Positions 34,384 to 47,249 of a DNA stretch of 64,000 nucleotides are shown here, piece by piece; the first letter of the stretch is position 1, and each line of letters begins with the position of its first letter. The DNA lies in NCBI RefSeq assembly GCF_963169125.1, contig NC_084802.1:42106607-42170606 (forward strand), given 5' to 3'. The notes beneath the pieces were generated by a model. The model did no database searches. It saw only the letters and a list, made by a program, of their open reading frames with translations, and was not told the origin of the DNA. Made by a program: the position numbers and the translations under genes. The DNA comes from Humulus lupulus (taxonomy: Eukaryota > Streptophyta > Magnoliopsida > Rosales > Cannabaceae).

Positions 34384-34573
34384 TGCAAAGATTAAGCCAA
34401 AAAGCTTGTCGTATATTGATGTTATATTTTGTATATATACAACCTAAGCAAGAATCATACAACGATATATATCCTAAATTAGGAAACACTCCTAATATAC
34501 ATCAAATTGGTATCCCAATTGTATACCACAAATTAATATTATGATCCCAAAATATCTCCCAAAATATCGTAAC
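34384..34573 (-). repeat. 5' LTR of copia B
   Basis: The 190-bp segment has TGCAAAG...CGTAACA ends, placed exactly between the primer site and unrelated flank (GTTCC at 34574-34578). It includes a TATATATAC stretch near 34430. The other LTR is outside the window. Confidence 0.8.
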
Positions 34574-34589
34574 AGTTCCTTAACTAAAA

Positions 34590-35395
34590 AACAATTTTTT
34601 GTTTTTAAAAGTTAAAAACTGTTTTTTGAAAACAAGTTAGGGAGTGTTTGACGTTGTTTTCATAAAATAATTTTTAAAAATAAAGTTAAAAAAAACAGAA
34701 AATTTTGAGTACAATAAAAAGTTGTTTTCTGTTGTTTTCAAATTTTTTTTTGTCTATTTTTATTGTCACATCATTTTCTTTCTCATTAGTTTCTCTCTCT
34801 TCACTTTCTCTCACATCATTTTCTCTCTCATCACTTTCTATCTCGTTATTTTCTCTCTCATCACTTTCTCTCTCCTTACCTTTTCTCTCTTCACTTTCTC
34901 TCTTCTCATTTTTTATCTTTTTATTTTCTCTTTCATCATTTTTTATCTCCTTATTTTCTCTTGCATCATTTACTATGTCATCATTTCCTCTTTCATCACT
35001 TACTATACCCTCACTTTCTCTCTCCTCACTTAATATATCATCATTTTCTCTCTCATCATTTTTTCTCTCTTGCAATTTCCTCTCTCTTTACTCACTTCTC
35101 ATCACATCTTTTCTCATTTTTTCTTGCATCGATCAATTTTTCTCTTCTCAATTTCTATTTCTTCAAATTTTCTCTCCTTATTTTTCATCATTTTTTCGTT
35201 CAAATTATTTTATCTCATTATTTATTACAAACTTTTAAAAGATTTTTATCTTTGTAAATATATTTTAATTTTTTATTTAAGATTTAAAAAAAAAAAAACT
35301 AAAAAATTGTTTTTAGCAAACATTAACCAAACACTTTTTATTTTTTGAAAACTACAAAAACTGTTTTCTGTTGAAAATAGAAAACAAAGTCTATT
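34590..35395. repeat. pyrimidine-rich degenerate repeat with weak inverted ends (MITE-like?)
   Basis: The centre (about 34780-35200) is a degenerate tandem of TTTCTCTCTCATCA-like units. It creates long artefact frames. The edges carry roughly inverted A/T-rich sequence with AGTGTTTG motifs (34638 area, and the complement near 35325), which suggests a non-autonomous DNA transposon. No target duplication was established. Confidence 0.4.
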
Positions 35396-36739
35396 GGATC
35401 TTAGATTCTCAAAATAGGTGGCCTTAGGGGTTAGTTGAGTTTCACGCATGGCCAATGCTGCTGAACTAGATATGATGTTCATTATTTTTTCTTTTTCTTT
35501 TTTTTTTTAAATTCTGCAATAAAATTGTTTGGTAAACCGATAAAAATTAGTTTATTAAACACTTTGCGTTGAAGCTAAAGCTAAATTCTAAAGTTGTACA
35601 ATCCAACTTTAAATATATAGTTATTATATAAATATATATTATTTATTAAACAGGTTATTTAAAATAAATAAATATAATATAATTTTTTTTAAATAAAACT
35701 AATGAGTTCTCCACCTGTATGGCTACATAGGTGGTAGAATCTATCTCATTGTAAATAGTAGTTAGTTTTAAAATAAAGTTCTACAACTCCGATTTTAGCT
35801 TATTGAAAAATTTATAATTATTTTATATATTATTTAAAATAATTAAATGTAATATTAAAAATAAAGATTAATTAAAAACTAACGAGTTCCCATAGGTGTA
35901 GAATATATCCCCTCCTTGCCAATAGCGATTAGCTTTAAGATTGAAAAAAAAAGTGGATTTCTTGGGAGGCTAGTTAAGAAACTTGTACAAAATTTTAAGT
36001 GCAAGTTCAACCAACATCCTATAGCTGTTGAAATGGAGCTATCTTGAAGTGGTCACACTTTGATAAAATAATTATTCAAGGGCAAGATGGCTCTGGTTCC
36101 ACAGTGTTTAGGGATCTAGGCAATGTGGTTATTCGGGAGTTGTCTACTTGTTTATTGGTAGGGACGAACGTAGTTAGTCTTTTCAGGGCAAGCCCTCCCC
36201 CCTCCAACCCTAGTTAATTTTTAAAAAAAAATCAAAATCAGAATAATATTTCTTCTCAAATCAAAATTTTCATCAAAATTTAGAAGAAACTTAATCAATC
36301 CATATTGCTCAAAAATTATTTTTTATTTTAAAATTAATTAAATGATGTTTTAAAAATATTTATGAGGTAGATCAATCACAAAGTGACACGTGTTGATCCA
36401 GTCAGCAACTAACGGAGTATAACTGGCGAAGATTGACGAAATTACTTTTACTAAGTTTTGGCACTTTCCTAGCGAAAAAAAAAATAGGTCTATGACGCAT
36501 AGAAACGCCAAACATAGATACTTTTGTCGTATTTACCCCCAACTTAAAACTCCGTAAGTTTTCAGAACAAAAACTTAAACCCTCATTACTAGCAAAGAAA
36601 AGATTCTAAAACCAACCGAGAAATGATATCAAACTTTTACAAAACTCATATGAACCAACAAAAATTCTAAAACAAACACAGAAATCAAAAGTCATGTTTT
36701 GTCTTCCAATGTAATGAAGGCTTCAACTAAGAAATCATT
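35396..36739. other. AT-rich intergenic sequence
   Basis: No gene seen. Two related segments of about 130 bp (35690-35790 and 35870-35945 share ACTAA-GAGTTC-C and TAGAAT-TAT) look like an old local duplication. A stretch at 36380-36560 is less AT-rich but has no frame or motif that I recognise. Confidence 0.45.
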
Positions 36740-37030
36740 GTTTTCTCTTTTTATGTGTATTATTTAATTAATATCAAAATTCTAACAATAAGGAAATATC
36801 CTAATCTTTTTGGGAAAGTAAGCAGAATTATTTCACTATAAATAGTGGTGTAATAGAGTAGAACATACAACACAATTATGAAAAAAAACTCGTGGACATA
36901 GCCTTATTCAATTGTTGAACCATGCAAAAGCTCATCGTGTCATTTCATTATTGTCGTTTTCGTTAAGATATTGTTGTTTTATTCAATATTCTTTATGAAA
37001 ACATTACGGAGCAAAGTTCACAACACATTT
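36740..37030 (+). repeat. possible copia LTR relic
   Basis: CACTATAAATAGTGG (about 36835) followed by ACTCGTGGACATAG and a T-rich stretch ending in ACAACA resembles the promoter, leader and end of a plant copia LTR in plus orientation. No paired LTR, primer site or target duplication found. Confidence 0.35.
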
Positions 37031-37637
37031 TATCAACGACACAAAATTGGCAAGAGTCAAAATGAGGGTGCAAAATATATTTAGGGGTAAAAACAGTATC
37101 AGACTTTTTGCACAAAACAAATCATTTTACTTCACTAATACCAAAATTGCTTTGCAAGTTTACAAAATGACAAGTGACATTGTAATGCTAAACTGTTACA
37201 CATTCTTACGTGCTAATAATAGCAGTTACATATCAATCAACCTGTGTCTAAACCAAGGCCATCTGACCAGAACTAGGAGCCATATCCACCTGGAAAAGGA
37301 AAATAAAGTTTTGAATATCCATTTATGGAATCCAAACCTGTAATTCAGCTCTGCTCATTGATAGGCCTTTTTAGCCAGTGCAAGGAAGAGATCCAACATC
37401 TCCATGCAGAGTGAGAAACAGTAACCTCAGAAGGAACAAGTTTCACTTGTAACCAAATTCCAATTTTCTCTGTACAATTTCATGACCATCTATACCATAC
37501 CTTCGTCGGCAGCATCGTTTTCATGAGCATCAGAGCAAAGGTAAGAAACCACACAAGTGAAGAACTATACTCCCTAAGGATGATGTGTATATTGAACCAA
37601 ACTGGCAAAACATGTGTTCTGTTTGTCAAACTGAGTA
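37031..37637 (-). other. 3' flank / probable 3' UTR of the O-fucosyltransferase gene
   Basis: This lies downstream of the stop codon. No other frame looks real. A candidate AATAAA on the minus strand lies near 36977-36982, slightly beyond. The true transcript end cannot be set from sequence alone. Confidence 0.4.
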
Positions 37638-40600
37638 TCATGAATGCACATTTAGGTCAACTTGAGGGTTTCGCGGTTGCTGTAGACACCTACATTCCGG
37701 CAAAGGGTAAGTGTAAACCGAGGATTTTCTGTTTATCTTCTTTACTCTTGGTACTATCATTCCTTTGCGGTCACTTTCAGCAAGCATTGCTTCCATCTCA
37801 TCCTTGAAACCTCTCCAACTGCAACCCAAAATACAGGAAAAAGATTATCAGAAAACAAAGATGGTAGGTAAGTTTTTCATTTAAGTTTTAAAAGTAGGAA
37901 CATAAATGCGGATGTCCTATAATTTAATATCATCGGTCGGGACATTCCAAACATATATCATATTATACAAATACGTCATGCTTTTGATCTTTCACTACAA
38001 AACATAAACCAGATATATAGTGTATTTTTAGAATTTTCTATCTTGCATATTTTCTAACATAGGAAACTATATCATTTAAATTTGCAACTGATAAAATCTT
38101 CCTAAAGGTTCCATGACTCAACAAGACCGTCCTATTTTCAATTTTTGTCTTTTCAGATACTATCAACAGCGTCTAGACCTTTGTTGTTATAACCTTTACT
38201 AAATTTTCTTGATCCATTTTACAAGTCGAAAAGTTCCAGTGAGTTTCATATTTAGGTTCACAAGATTACTACTATAAGTACATATATTCAGGAAATTAAA
38301 TTTAAAATACATAAAAATAAAAAAGTTTCAATCTAGGCAGCATACCTCATATTTTTATCTTCAAGCAGAACAACAAGCTTGCGCTTATCAGGTATAATTG
38401 TCTTTGCATGTCCACCATTGTAAAATCTTCGGTGACCCATTAAAAAATGTGGAAAATTTCCTCCCTGAGTTGTTACGAAAACCTCGCTAAGCAAGCATGC
38501 TGTGTAGTCTAAAGCAGCCAATCTTGAAGAATATACCTACAGAAGGAAATAATCATTATTAGGGCATGTTGAAGTTAATTGGGCCAGCTAAACCAGGACT
38601 AAGATAACACTAATAGTCTTATACTGCATATTCATATAACTCTTGTTCCCTAAATCAACCTAAACGGAGAAAATTTCCAAAACCAAACGTTACAGGATAA
38701 TTTCACTCTATTGGAATCAACGTTTTCTATTAAATAGTATAAAATTTTATTACCATCCTGATTGACTAATTCAGCTATCCACTTATGTTGCTATTCATTT
38801 AATTTGATACTGCAATATGTCTCTCAAACAGAGTTGAACAAATAATTTTTATTTTAGGTGTGATGCAGTTTGCCATTGAGTTCGTAGTTGTCTCCTGGCA
38901 AAGTTTCATTTTGGGTCATATTTAACTACTGAGCAATTTTGAGAAGCATTTCAATATTATATAGGCTTTTACTTGCACATGTATCATAAATAATGATTTT
39001 CAGTATTGCAACCATGGTAAAGATGTGTAATTAGTTAATTAAAGACATAACAAACTTTTAGCACTTACAAATAATTTGTAGAGCCATTAATCCAACTAAT
39101 GAAAAAGAGATTCAGTAACAGACGACGAGGAATGTAGTTTTACCTGAAAAGGACCAAGCTCATCAGGGGATACAAGAGACTCCTTGGTGTGCAGGTTAGG
39201 AAACATCTTTAGCAGCGGGGCTAAATGTTTCTCTTCCTGGTATATTTTGCCTGAGGCCAGGTAAATGGAAGTGTTGTTATCAAATCCCATTCCCCGTAGC
39301 ATCATTCCAACCTACACTGACAAGATATTGTGCATCAGAAAGAGATTATTATTCACAACATTAAGAGCCTGTTGACTAATTCATAATAAAAATAATCATA
39401 AAAGTAAAGGGATTAAAGAGAAAAGGGAATGAATACAAAACTGATCATCCATTTCAAATTTCACAGTTTCACTAATTATGTTAAGGAATTTCCAAAACTA
39501 CAGAGTAATTGGTACTGCTAATACCTCTACCGGGGTTAATGGACATTTTCCTTCAACTCGATTTTGACCAGGAGAAATGACACGATCTGTTCGCTGGAAC
39601 TTCTTCTTCCACCCTTTTTCTCTAATTGAATCCATTTCAGACTTTTCAACCTCGCCCCCATCATATAAACAGCATGAGAAGGCCACCATATCCTATTTAA
39701 CAAGGAAAAATTAACAAATAATTAGGTTAAGGAAAAAAACAGATTCTCATCAATTCGGGAGAACAAGTTTTCTTACCCCCTCAAAGCGAAGGTGGATTGA
39801 AATGTACTTTCCACCTGTCCTTGAGCTCTTCTCGGTCATGCGACTGACTAATGTCTTTCCAAGAGTCAAAATGGGAGCAGAAAACCTTAATGCTTCATAA
39901 TTAGCCAGGCATCTTAAGAATTGAATATGAGGAGGGACGTTCATTGCCAATCTATTAGCAAAGGGGGATATCCGGATAATCCTGATCATATAAATGAATA
40001 AGGCATGAAATAAATTTCAATGAAAAACAAATAAACAAACCAAATTATTGTTTGGTCATTTGTCAACAATGTGGTGGTTCAATTTGGTTACTCACACGGA
40101 ATTGAAATTATAAGGGAGAAATTAATGGTTTACAACATACCCTTGGCTCCTCAGAACAGGATAAACTACTCCTGTGTAATAACCGACGGTAGCCCAAGCT
40201 TGAACACGGAAGCTTGGTATGTTACTTATGTTGTAATCATATATCTCCATCACATCCTGAGGAAGCTCTTTAACCACTTTAACATAGTCCTTAAGGGTTG
40301 CTATGAAATGATCTTCATCATATATGTCAGCAAACTTACTGCAAATAAAAATAAATAGAAACAGCTGTTACAAATAGAATTTATTCCCCGCTATAAGGGT
40401 AAAACCAAATGTACTTCTTGAAACAATTTAAGCAACTACAAATGGAAATCATAATCTTTGAATCACTATTACCTAGACAGCTAAGAAATGGTGACAAATG
40501 CAAAAGTTGTCTCTATTTTATGAAAAATATATCAGAAACCATGATTTAAAGAACCAAGTCACGGCTCTTATGATGAAAAAAAGTATTTACATATGTTTCA

Positions 40601-42418
40601 AGACAATACTGTTAGTTATGAAGATAGTTAGTTACCTTGGATCCCTCCAAACACTATTGAACTCAAAACTAGGAATTACTAGTATTGCGTTCAAAAGTCC
40701 AGCTACAGCCACAGCATTGCAGATCTGCGGAAAACATTATTAAATAATATGAGAAAGCTAGCACTAACAAAGATGCATGCAAAAATCAGAAGATCAAACA
40801 AAACATAAATGGTAGCCTTAATGCTTTATTCAATTTCTTTGACTTTTCCTTAGCAATTTTTTTAATGGATTGAAAAAGCTATAATATAGTTTATTGAATT
40901 ATTTTCACACCAAAAAGAAAATACACAGGAGAGACAGAGAAGTACCACAATGTATAAAAAATTGTATATCTATACTGACAACATACCGCAGATCGTTGTT
41001 GGTTGAGACCCCCATTAGCTTCAACAATCAAGTAGCCACTAGGACCAGAAGACCCTGTAATTCAACAGAAAATTTCCAATTAATTACACATATACTCTTA
41101 ATTTTTTCAGTAATATAAGAAACTTCCATATAGATAATGATCCTAAACTGAATGCTTTTTTCTTTTCGTGCGTGTAAGGTAGATGAGGCTCCATTATCCT
41201 AGTCATGATGTACTTTTTTGTTCTTTAAACATGGAAAGAAAAAATATCATGCAGAAAGAAGGATAGAAATAATGAAGTCAACATTTCTTCTCGCTAAATT
41301 TTTTATTTTCTAGCAGATAGTGGAGCAAGTCAATATTCGTATGTACCAGACAGTAGTCCATCGGTTGAATTTGGACAAGGTTTCTGCTCTTTCAGTCTTC
41401 TTCTGTAACTCCAGACCGAGGAAAGCTGCAACAAGAAAAAAAATATATATACATTGATCATATGACATTGGCTTATCCTAGAGTCAAAGGAGAGTAACCG
41501 AACAAATATTAAAATTGACTCAATAAAACATATAGCAATTAATTATAGTCACCAATTATTCCTGGGAATTCTTTTTGTAATGTTTATCACAAGAGGTTGA
41601 ATCTCAAAGTTGATTTTCCACTGGGGTTTCATATCACAATCGACTTATCATTCTTTGAAAATAATAATTTTGCGCACTAGAAGTTCAAGAGCAAGACAAA
41701 TTCAACTTATTATTGTTATCATCATCTTGGAACATTTCGAAAGAAAATCTACTTCAAAGAGTTCATAAAAGCTTTGTATCAAAATCCAGATTCCACATTA
41801 AGAAACTGTGTACTAAATTTCAGAGGCCAATGTACGAACTCAGAAGTCCTCTTTTGGAACAAAATTCAACTTAATGACTTGTACTACCTGTAATCCCAAA
41901 ACTAAGCTTTTAGTAAAGTTATGTTCCAAATCTCTAAAACAGAAGAAAATTCCAAACTCAAAAAACCTTCCTTTCTTCTTGTTATTCTTTGCCCATTTCA
42001 TATGACAAGAATAAATAAATTAAATAATCTTTAAAAAAAAAATGAAGCACACCTGAATCCCAGATGAATTATCAAAATGAATATGATTCCAAAGCCTTCG
42101 AAACATCTCATCGCTACGGTAAACCGACCCTGGAGGAGGAGGGGACTGGCCCATAAGAGCAGAGAAGGGACCCACACACATGATCAACCCAGAGACATAG
42201 AGCATCGGCAGAACAAACAGGTACCGAAGATTCCACCGGAAAATCACACCACCGGCGAGATTGGAGTACGGCTTCGACCGGAGCCTCCGACGGCAAAATG
42301 ACAGACTAGAACGACGGCGCGGTGAAAGAGGTGGACTCGGCGAGTTACTACCGCTCTCTTCGCCGGCACCGCCATTGACATTGCCATTCCCGTTCTGGTG
42401 ATGGGTTTTGGCCTTCAT
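37638..42418 (-). CDS. O-fucosyltransferase family protein (GT106-type glycosyltransferase)
   Basis: Ten exons with GT-AG borders join without a frame break into 570 codons: 42053-42418, 41347-41425, 40987-41054, 40636-40724, 40141-40338, 39777-39981, 39525-39692, 39144-39311, 38346-38536, 37638-37818. The protein is a type II membrane protein: a basic cytosolic tail, then one hydrophobic segment at about residues 66-88, then the catalytic domain. Visible family motifs are [10 protein letters not shown] (160-169), HLRFE (330-334) and [10 protein letters not shown] (469-478). Plant relatives act in the Golgi and transfer a deoxysugar (fucose, or rhamnose in some pectin enzymes) from a nucleotide sugar. 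The acceptor cannot be told here. The start is the first ATG, in a Lys/His/Asn-rich context. No stops or missing motifs, so it is probably functional. Confidence 0.95.
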
Positions 42419-42660
42419 ATTATTGCTTTAAACAAACCACACAACACTCTCTCTCTCTCTCTCTCTCTGTACTCTTCGTTTGAATTTTTTTTAAGAGAGA
42501 GAAAATGGGGAGACTGTAGAGAAGAGAACAGTGTCTACGAAAAAAAAAAAGTTGGATTTGGAGTATTTGAAGAGGGTGTGGATGGCTTGGGCTTCAAATT
42601 TATCTGCACTGTACTTTGCAGCTTTCATGGAGGAACTTACAAAAAAATATAAAGTTAAAG
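42419..42660 (-). promoter_or_regulatory. 5' UTR and core promoter region of the O-fucosyltransferase gene
   Basis: Upstream of the ATG lies an 11-unit CT repeat (42446-42467; GA on the coding strand), common in plant 5' UTRs. An A/T-rich TATATAA-like stretch on the minus strand near 42681-42692 is a weak TATA candidate. The transcription start is not determined. Confidence 0.45.
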
Positions 42661-44937
42661 AAGAAATAAAATAAAATAAAATAATTATATAAAATGACAG
42701 ACCAAGAAAATGACAGAAAGCTTGGCTTGGAGCCGATGATGGCGACAGTTTGGTATGTCAGCTAATGCAAGCTTCTTTTTTTTTTAGGCATTAACCAAAT
42801 TTTTATCATTTTTTTCTGTTTTTTAAGGAATAAAGTGCTTTTTTTTTTTTGTATTTTAACTGTTCTCTGAAGTAATATCCTAGTTTTCCAGAGCGCACTA
42901 TTGTCTTGTTTCTTTGCTTTTGTTTTTATTTTTTTATGAGATGCCTTTTTATATATATATATACTTAAAAAATTAAGTATTTTTATTTACCTATTTTTGG
43001 GAAATGTCTAGTTAAAATGATTTTTTTTCTAATATGGAAAATTAATGTAATAAGTTGATATGGATTTGTAAGTTAGTTAGCAACCTTGAGGTGAAGCTGA
43101 ATTTGGAATGATATTATTATAATGGTAGTAGGACTATTGAGTTAGTAATATAATATCCTAGTTTGTTGTCGTTACGTTAAGTAGTAAGATATTTTCATTT
43201 CAAATACCCGTTTCGAAAGATATTTTCTGACACCGTAAAGAGAATGAAATAACAAATATCACCTGTTTTTAACATTTTTTCCATGGTTGGGTTTGAGCTT
43301 CACTCCAAATTTTTATAGGAACCTGATTTTTTTTTTTTAAGATATGTATTTATTAATTTTAAAGAAATATATAATGTATTAATTTTTAAAATTAATTCTT
43401 CTGCAAAAAATAAGTTTGTGAACTTTGTTTCCCTACCGACAAAGAATTATATCATCATGTGATTTTTGTTTTTAGTTTGAATTTTCATCCACTACCAATA
43501 TATTGAGTATTAACTGTCTTCAACTGCCTATAAATAGAAGACTTATCTTTTTTCGCCCTAAAACTCCAACACCATTGTTATTTTCCCTTAATTTTTGATT
43601 TTTTTTATTCAAGTACCACTTAAATAATAAATTTATTATTATTATTATTCTAACATTTAGAAGCATGTTAATGGATAAGGGTTAAATGATCTTTTTGTCA
43701 TTTTTGAAGAGCTGAATTTTAAGATTTTGGGGAAATTGAGGGAGCCAAACATAAATTAAAAATATATATCCTATGTTTGATCTTGGATTTTAGGGGAGAG
43801 AGAAAATAACTTCCAAAGAATTTTATGTTCTCTTGTTTGTTTGGATTAAAACAAAATATTGATATATCTCTTAAAGCAAAAAATAAAACTTAAATGTTGA
43901 ATAATTTTATCAAATTTAGAACAATTATTAACATATATATTCAAAAAGTGTCTTATAAAATTTTAGAAAAATATTTTTATCTTTTTTTTCCTATTCTTTT
44001 ATCTCACAAAATTGACAAGGATTTGTAATTGACTTTATTTTTTCTTTCTAATATTGTTAACAAAAAAAAAAGACATTTATTTTACATAAAGAGAGTTGAA
44101 AGTCGATCTATAGACTATATATATTATATACATATTAGACTTTTAGGTGGTGAAAATATCATATTTGACTTTTAATCATTAACTAACTTATTTTAGGTGA
44201 CATTTGATGAGGTGTGCGGGGCATAGGGGCAAAATGAGTAAATGACTTATTACTATAATTTAAAAAAAAAAAAGTCTGGGTGTTTATATTGATATTTATG
44301 TGTGAGAGAGAATAAAGGTGGCAAAATGGCTATTTCTCAATATAGCTTTTTTGTTTTATAATTGCTTTCTAAGAATTATAACAATTTGTAGTCTTAACTA
44401 ATAATATATGAAAACTATTATGTATAATTAAATTATCATAAATTGCTCGATAAAATTAATAATTCTAATTATTCTAAATGAATTCATTTAATATTATATT
44501 AAAAAAATCAATATGTTATTTAATTTCATAACAAAAGATATGAACAACAAACATTTATATATGTAAGAGAGAAATTGTCTACGTACTTTCTAGATGTAAA
44601 ACATTAAAGAACAAATGTTATATATATATATATATTACTTCTTCAATACGTATTAGTTATTAATACTAATTATCATACAGGGTCGAAGTAGGTTAGCAAT
44701 GAAGGAAAGGAATTTGTTCCATATAAAAATGTCAAAGTGAACCGTATAAGTTATGAAATTCACATCCTATATATTTAATACAAAATGTATCCCATAATTA
44801 ATTTTTTTTAAAAGGAGTGAATCTCACGCCATTATTCTATCCTCAAGTCATGTGGATCGATGATGGTCTAAATATATATATATATATATATAAAAGCACT
44901 TTTCTTTAATTTTAAAATTATAAATATTGTCTATAAT
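42661..44937. other. AT-rich intergenic sequence
   Basis: Homopolymers and TA microsatellites (for example 44872-44893). No reading frame, RNA gene or transposon end that I can support. Confidence 0.5.
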
Positions 44938-47249
44938 TGTGATGCCCCGAAATCCCTAAAGCGGTTTAATGGCTGGATTAGTAGGGGGAGGGTCATAATT
45001 GTTTTAATTATGTCATTAAATGATCATATGTATGTTTATGTGAATTATGTTATAATATGATGTTAAATACATGCATGTGGGTCCACATTTGATTATTAGG
45101 GCATTTTGGTAATTTGGCTCGTTGAGAGCATATTTGTGTATTTTGGTGCATATTGTAATTTATGGATGAAATCCCATTATTATGGGGATATATTCGAGCT
45201 ATTCGGCATGAGACGGTCCTATGTTGCAAATTAGTGGTTTTGTTATAACGGGGTCAATTACTGGGATATTGGACAATGAGAATGTTTATTTTATGATATA
45301 TTGGGAGTTATTGAGATCATGAGGAAATTCTGGGAGTTTTAACTATTTTGTCCCCGAGAGTATTTTTGGGACCTCGGGCATTAGGTTTTATTTGAGGTTA
45401 CTTAAGCCTGAAGTAGTCTGTTAAAAAGAACTGTACGTTAAAAACATATTTTTCTCTCTCTCGTTAACCTTTGTGATGTTCGTAGCAATTTCGAAGAAAA
45501 CTTGAGTTCTAGGAGTCGGAATCAAGTGAGGTTCGAGGCATAGCGATCCTAGGAAAGATTAGAAACTTCTTGACCGAAGGATTTAACGAGAAACAACCCA
45601 ATCAAAGGAAATTCAAGCTTTAAGTTTTGAGTTTTAGAGTTTCTAAGCCTTGATTTGGATTTTGTATATCGATGAGTTTTTGATTCGTTTGAGCCTCGGG
45701 ATTTGATGATTTTGGATCATTGGGAAGTTTGAGAACTTTGATTTTTTGATTTGGAGATGTTTAGGTATGTTTTTGGAAGGTTTAGAATGTGAGAAATCAG
45801 AGTTATGACAGGTTCCCAGGTGGGGGCCGCGACCCAAGCTCGAAGGTGAAGACGGTGGGGTTTTGTGTGTGCTGGGGGCCGCGACACTAAGTAGAGGGCA
45901 CTGCGGCGCTTGCTCCTGGTGTGGCTGGGGGTCGCGGCTCAAGGTTCTGGGGTCCCGACTCATGAAGGGTTTTGAGGCCAATTGGGTGTTTTGATCATGG
46001 GAACTCAGTTTTAGGCCTCGGGATCGTTCCTACTACCCGGATTAGTGGGATTCGATGTCCCGGAAGCTAGATCTTGGTTCGAGAACCTTTGTTATTCATT
46101 TTATTGATGGTGTCCCATATTTGGTTATGACTAGGTGATCGCTAAAGGACTCAAGGGTTGATCATTTTCAAGGGTCGTTCTTTTATTCATTCTCGCTCGA
46201 ATCAAAGGTAAGAAAACTGCACCCTGTGTATATGACATGCGTGGTTGTTGTTGAGCATGTTGGTTATCAAATGTGGACATTGATTGCATATATTAAATAC
46301 TTAGCAAATATTGCTTACTTGTGTATGGCACCGACTATTCAGAATCGGCATTGGTCGCGTATTATTGACCTGGGAGTCAGGAATGACATAAGCGTCGTGA
46401 ACGCAGAGCTGATAAAAGATTAGATCTAATCAATATCAGCATTGAATGACTCTAGGAGTGTTAATGTTGGATTGACCCTAAGGTCAATGAAAATTATAAG
46501 CGCTTGACTAGTCTAAGACTAGTTACTCAGAGCCAGGGCCTCAGGCTTAGGTGACTGCTTGTCATGTGGCTAGGGAGCGAAATCCCATGGTTGTGAGTCT
46601 ATGGTCATGTGGTAGGTTATATTGGTGACTAGTTCATCAAACACTTATTTTGATAAGCTAGTGAAATGATCACTTATTTGTAAAGCCCAAGTGACCCTAT
46701 CGTCACATGGCTAATGGGAATGAAACCCACTTTAGTGACTTTTCCAACTGTCACTCTTCTACTTTGGACTAAAAGTCCTGAATGATTATTATGATCATTG
46801 TTGATATTATATTCATGCAGTTTTGTGTTTTCTTGCTGGGCTTTGGCTTGTGGGTGCTATGTGATGCAGGTAAAAGGAAAGAAAATCTCACCCAGCCTTG
46901 AGTGGAGAGCTTAGGTGGTGATGTGTACATATGCGGCCGCTTGACTACCACGGCCAAGGAATTCTTAGAGGAACTAGGGGGTCTACCCTATTTTTGCCAC
47001 TTAGGTTGGCGGATTATAAATTCAAACTGTAATGACCATTTTGAGTTGTAAATAACTTGTAAATATTTTGATGGGCCCATGAACAATTTTATGTTTTAAA
47101 TAAAATATATCATTTCATTTTGACTGGTTTTCCACCTTAACCTGTTAATAACACCTAGAAGCACGTTTTTAATCAAAGGATTCGGGTAGCGAGTTAAATT
47201 CACAGTTCAACGTTCACCGTAATGGTCTTGGGGTAACTAGGGCATTACA
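44938..47249. mobile_element. solo LTR of a Ty3/gypsy-like family
   Basis: The 2312-bp segment begins TGTGATGCCCCGAAATCC and ends GGTAACTAGGGCATTACA. It is flanked by the duplication ATAAT (44933-44937 and 47250-47254). The ends with their inverted ATGCCC/GGGCAT are those of common plant gypsy LTRs. No gag-pol inside and no internal primer site, so it is what remains after LTR-LTR recombination. It is clearly richer in G+C than its surroundings, with GGGGGCCGCGAC-type words repeated near 45825-45945. Confidence 0.87.

Larger units (their letters stand above)
29964..34573 (-). mobile_element. Ty1/copia element B, 3' end displaced by copia A
   Basis: It reads right to left: 190-bp LTR (34384-34573), primer site (34366-34383), gag, protease, integrase, RT and RNase H, ending at 29964 where the LTR of copia A begins, just after the FTKALGK motif. 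Its remaining 3' end, including the other LTR, must lie beyond copia A, left of the window. The coding region is broken by many stops and shifts, so it is older than A. Confidence 0.9.

Noticed and set aside
34705..35257. Long plus-strand frames rich in Ser, Leu, Phe (up to 177 codons)
   Set aside because: They are translations of the degenerate pyrimidine repeat in all three frames, with no domain and no start context. Not a gene.
37047..37343. 98-codon plus-strand frame near the O-fucosyltransferase gene
   Set aside because: No homology or domain, and it overlaps the probable 3' UTR on the opposite strand.
45643..45981. 112-codon minus-strand frame in the GC-richer part of the solo LTR
   Set aside because: It lies inside a solo LTR bounded by target duplications. 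Composition is biased and no family is recognised.
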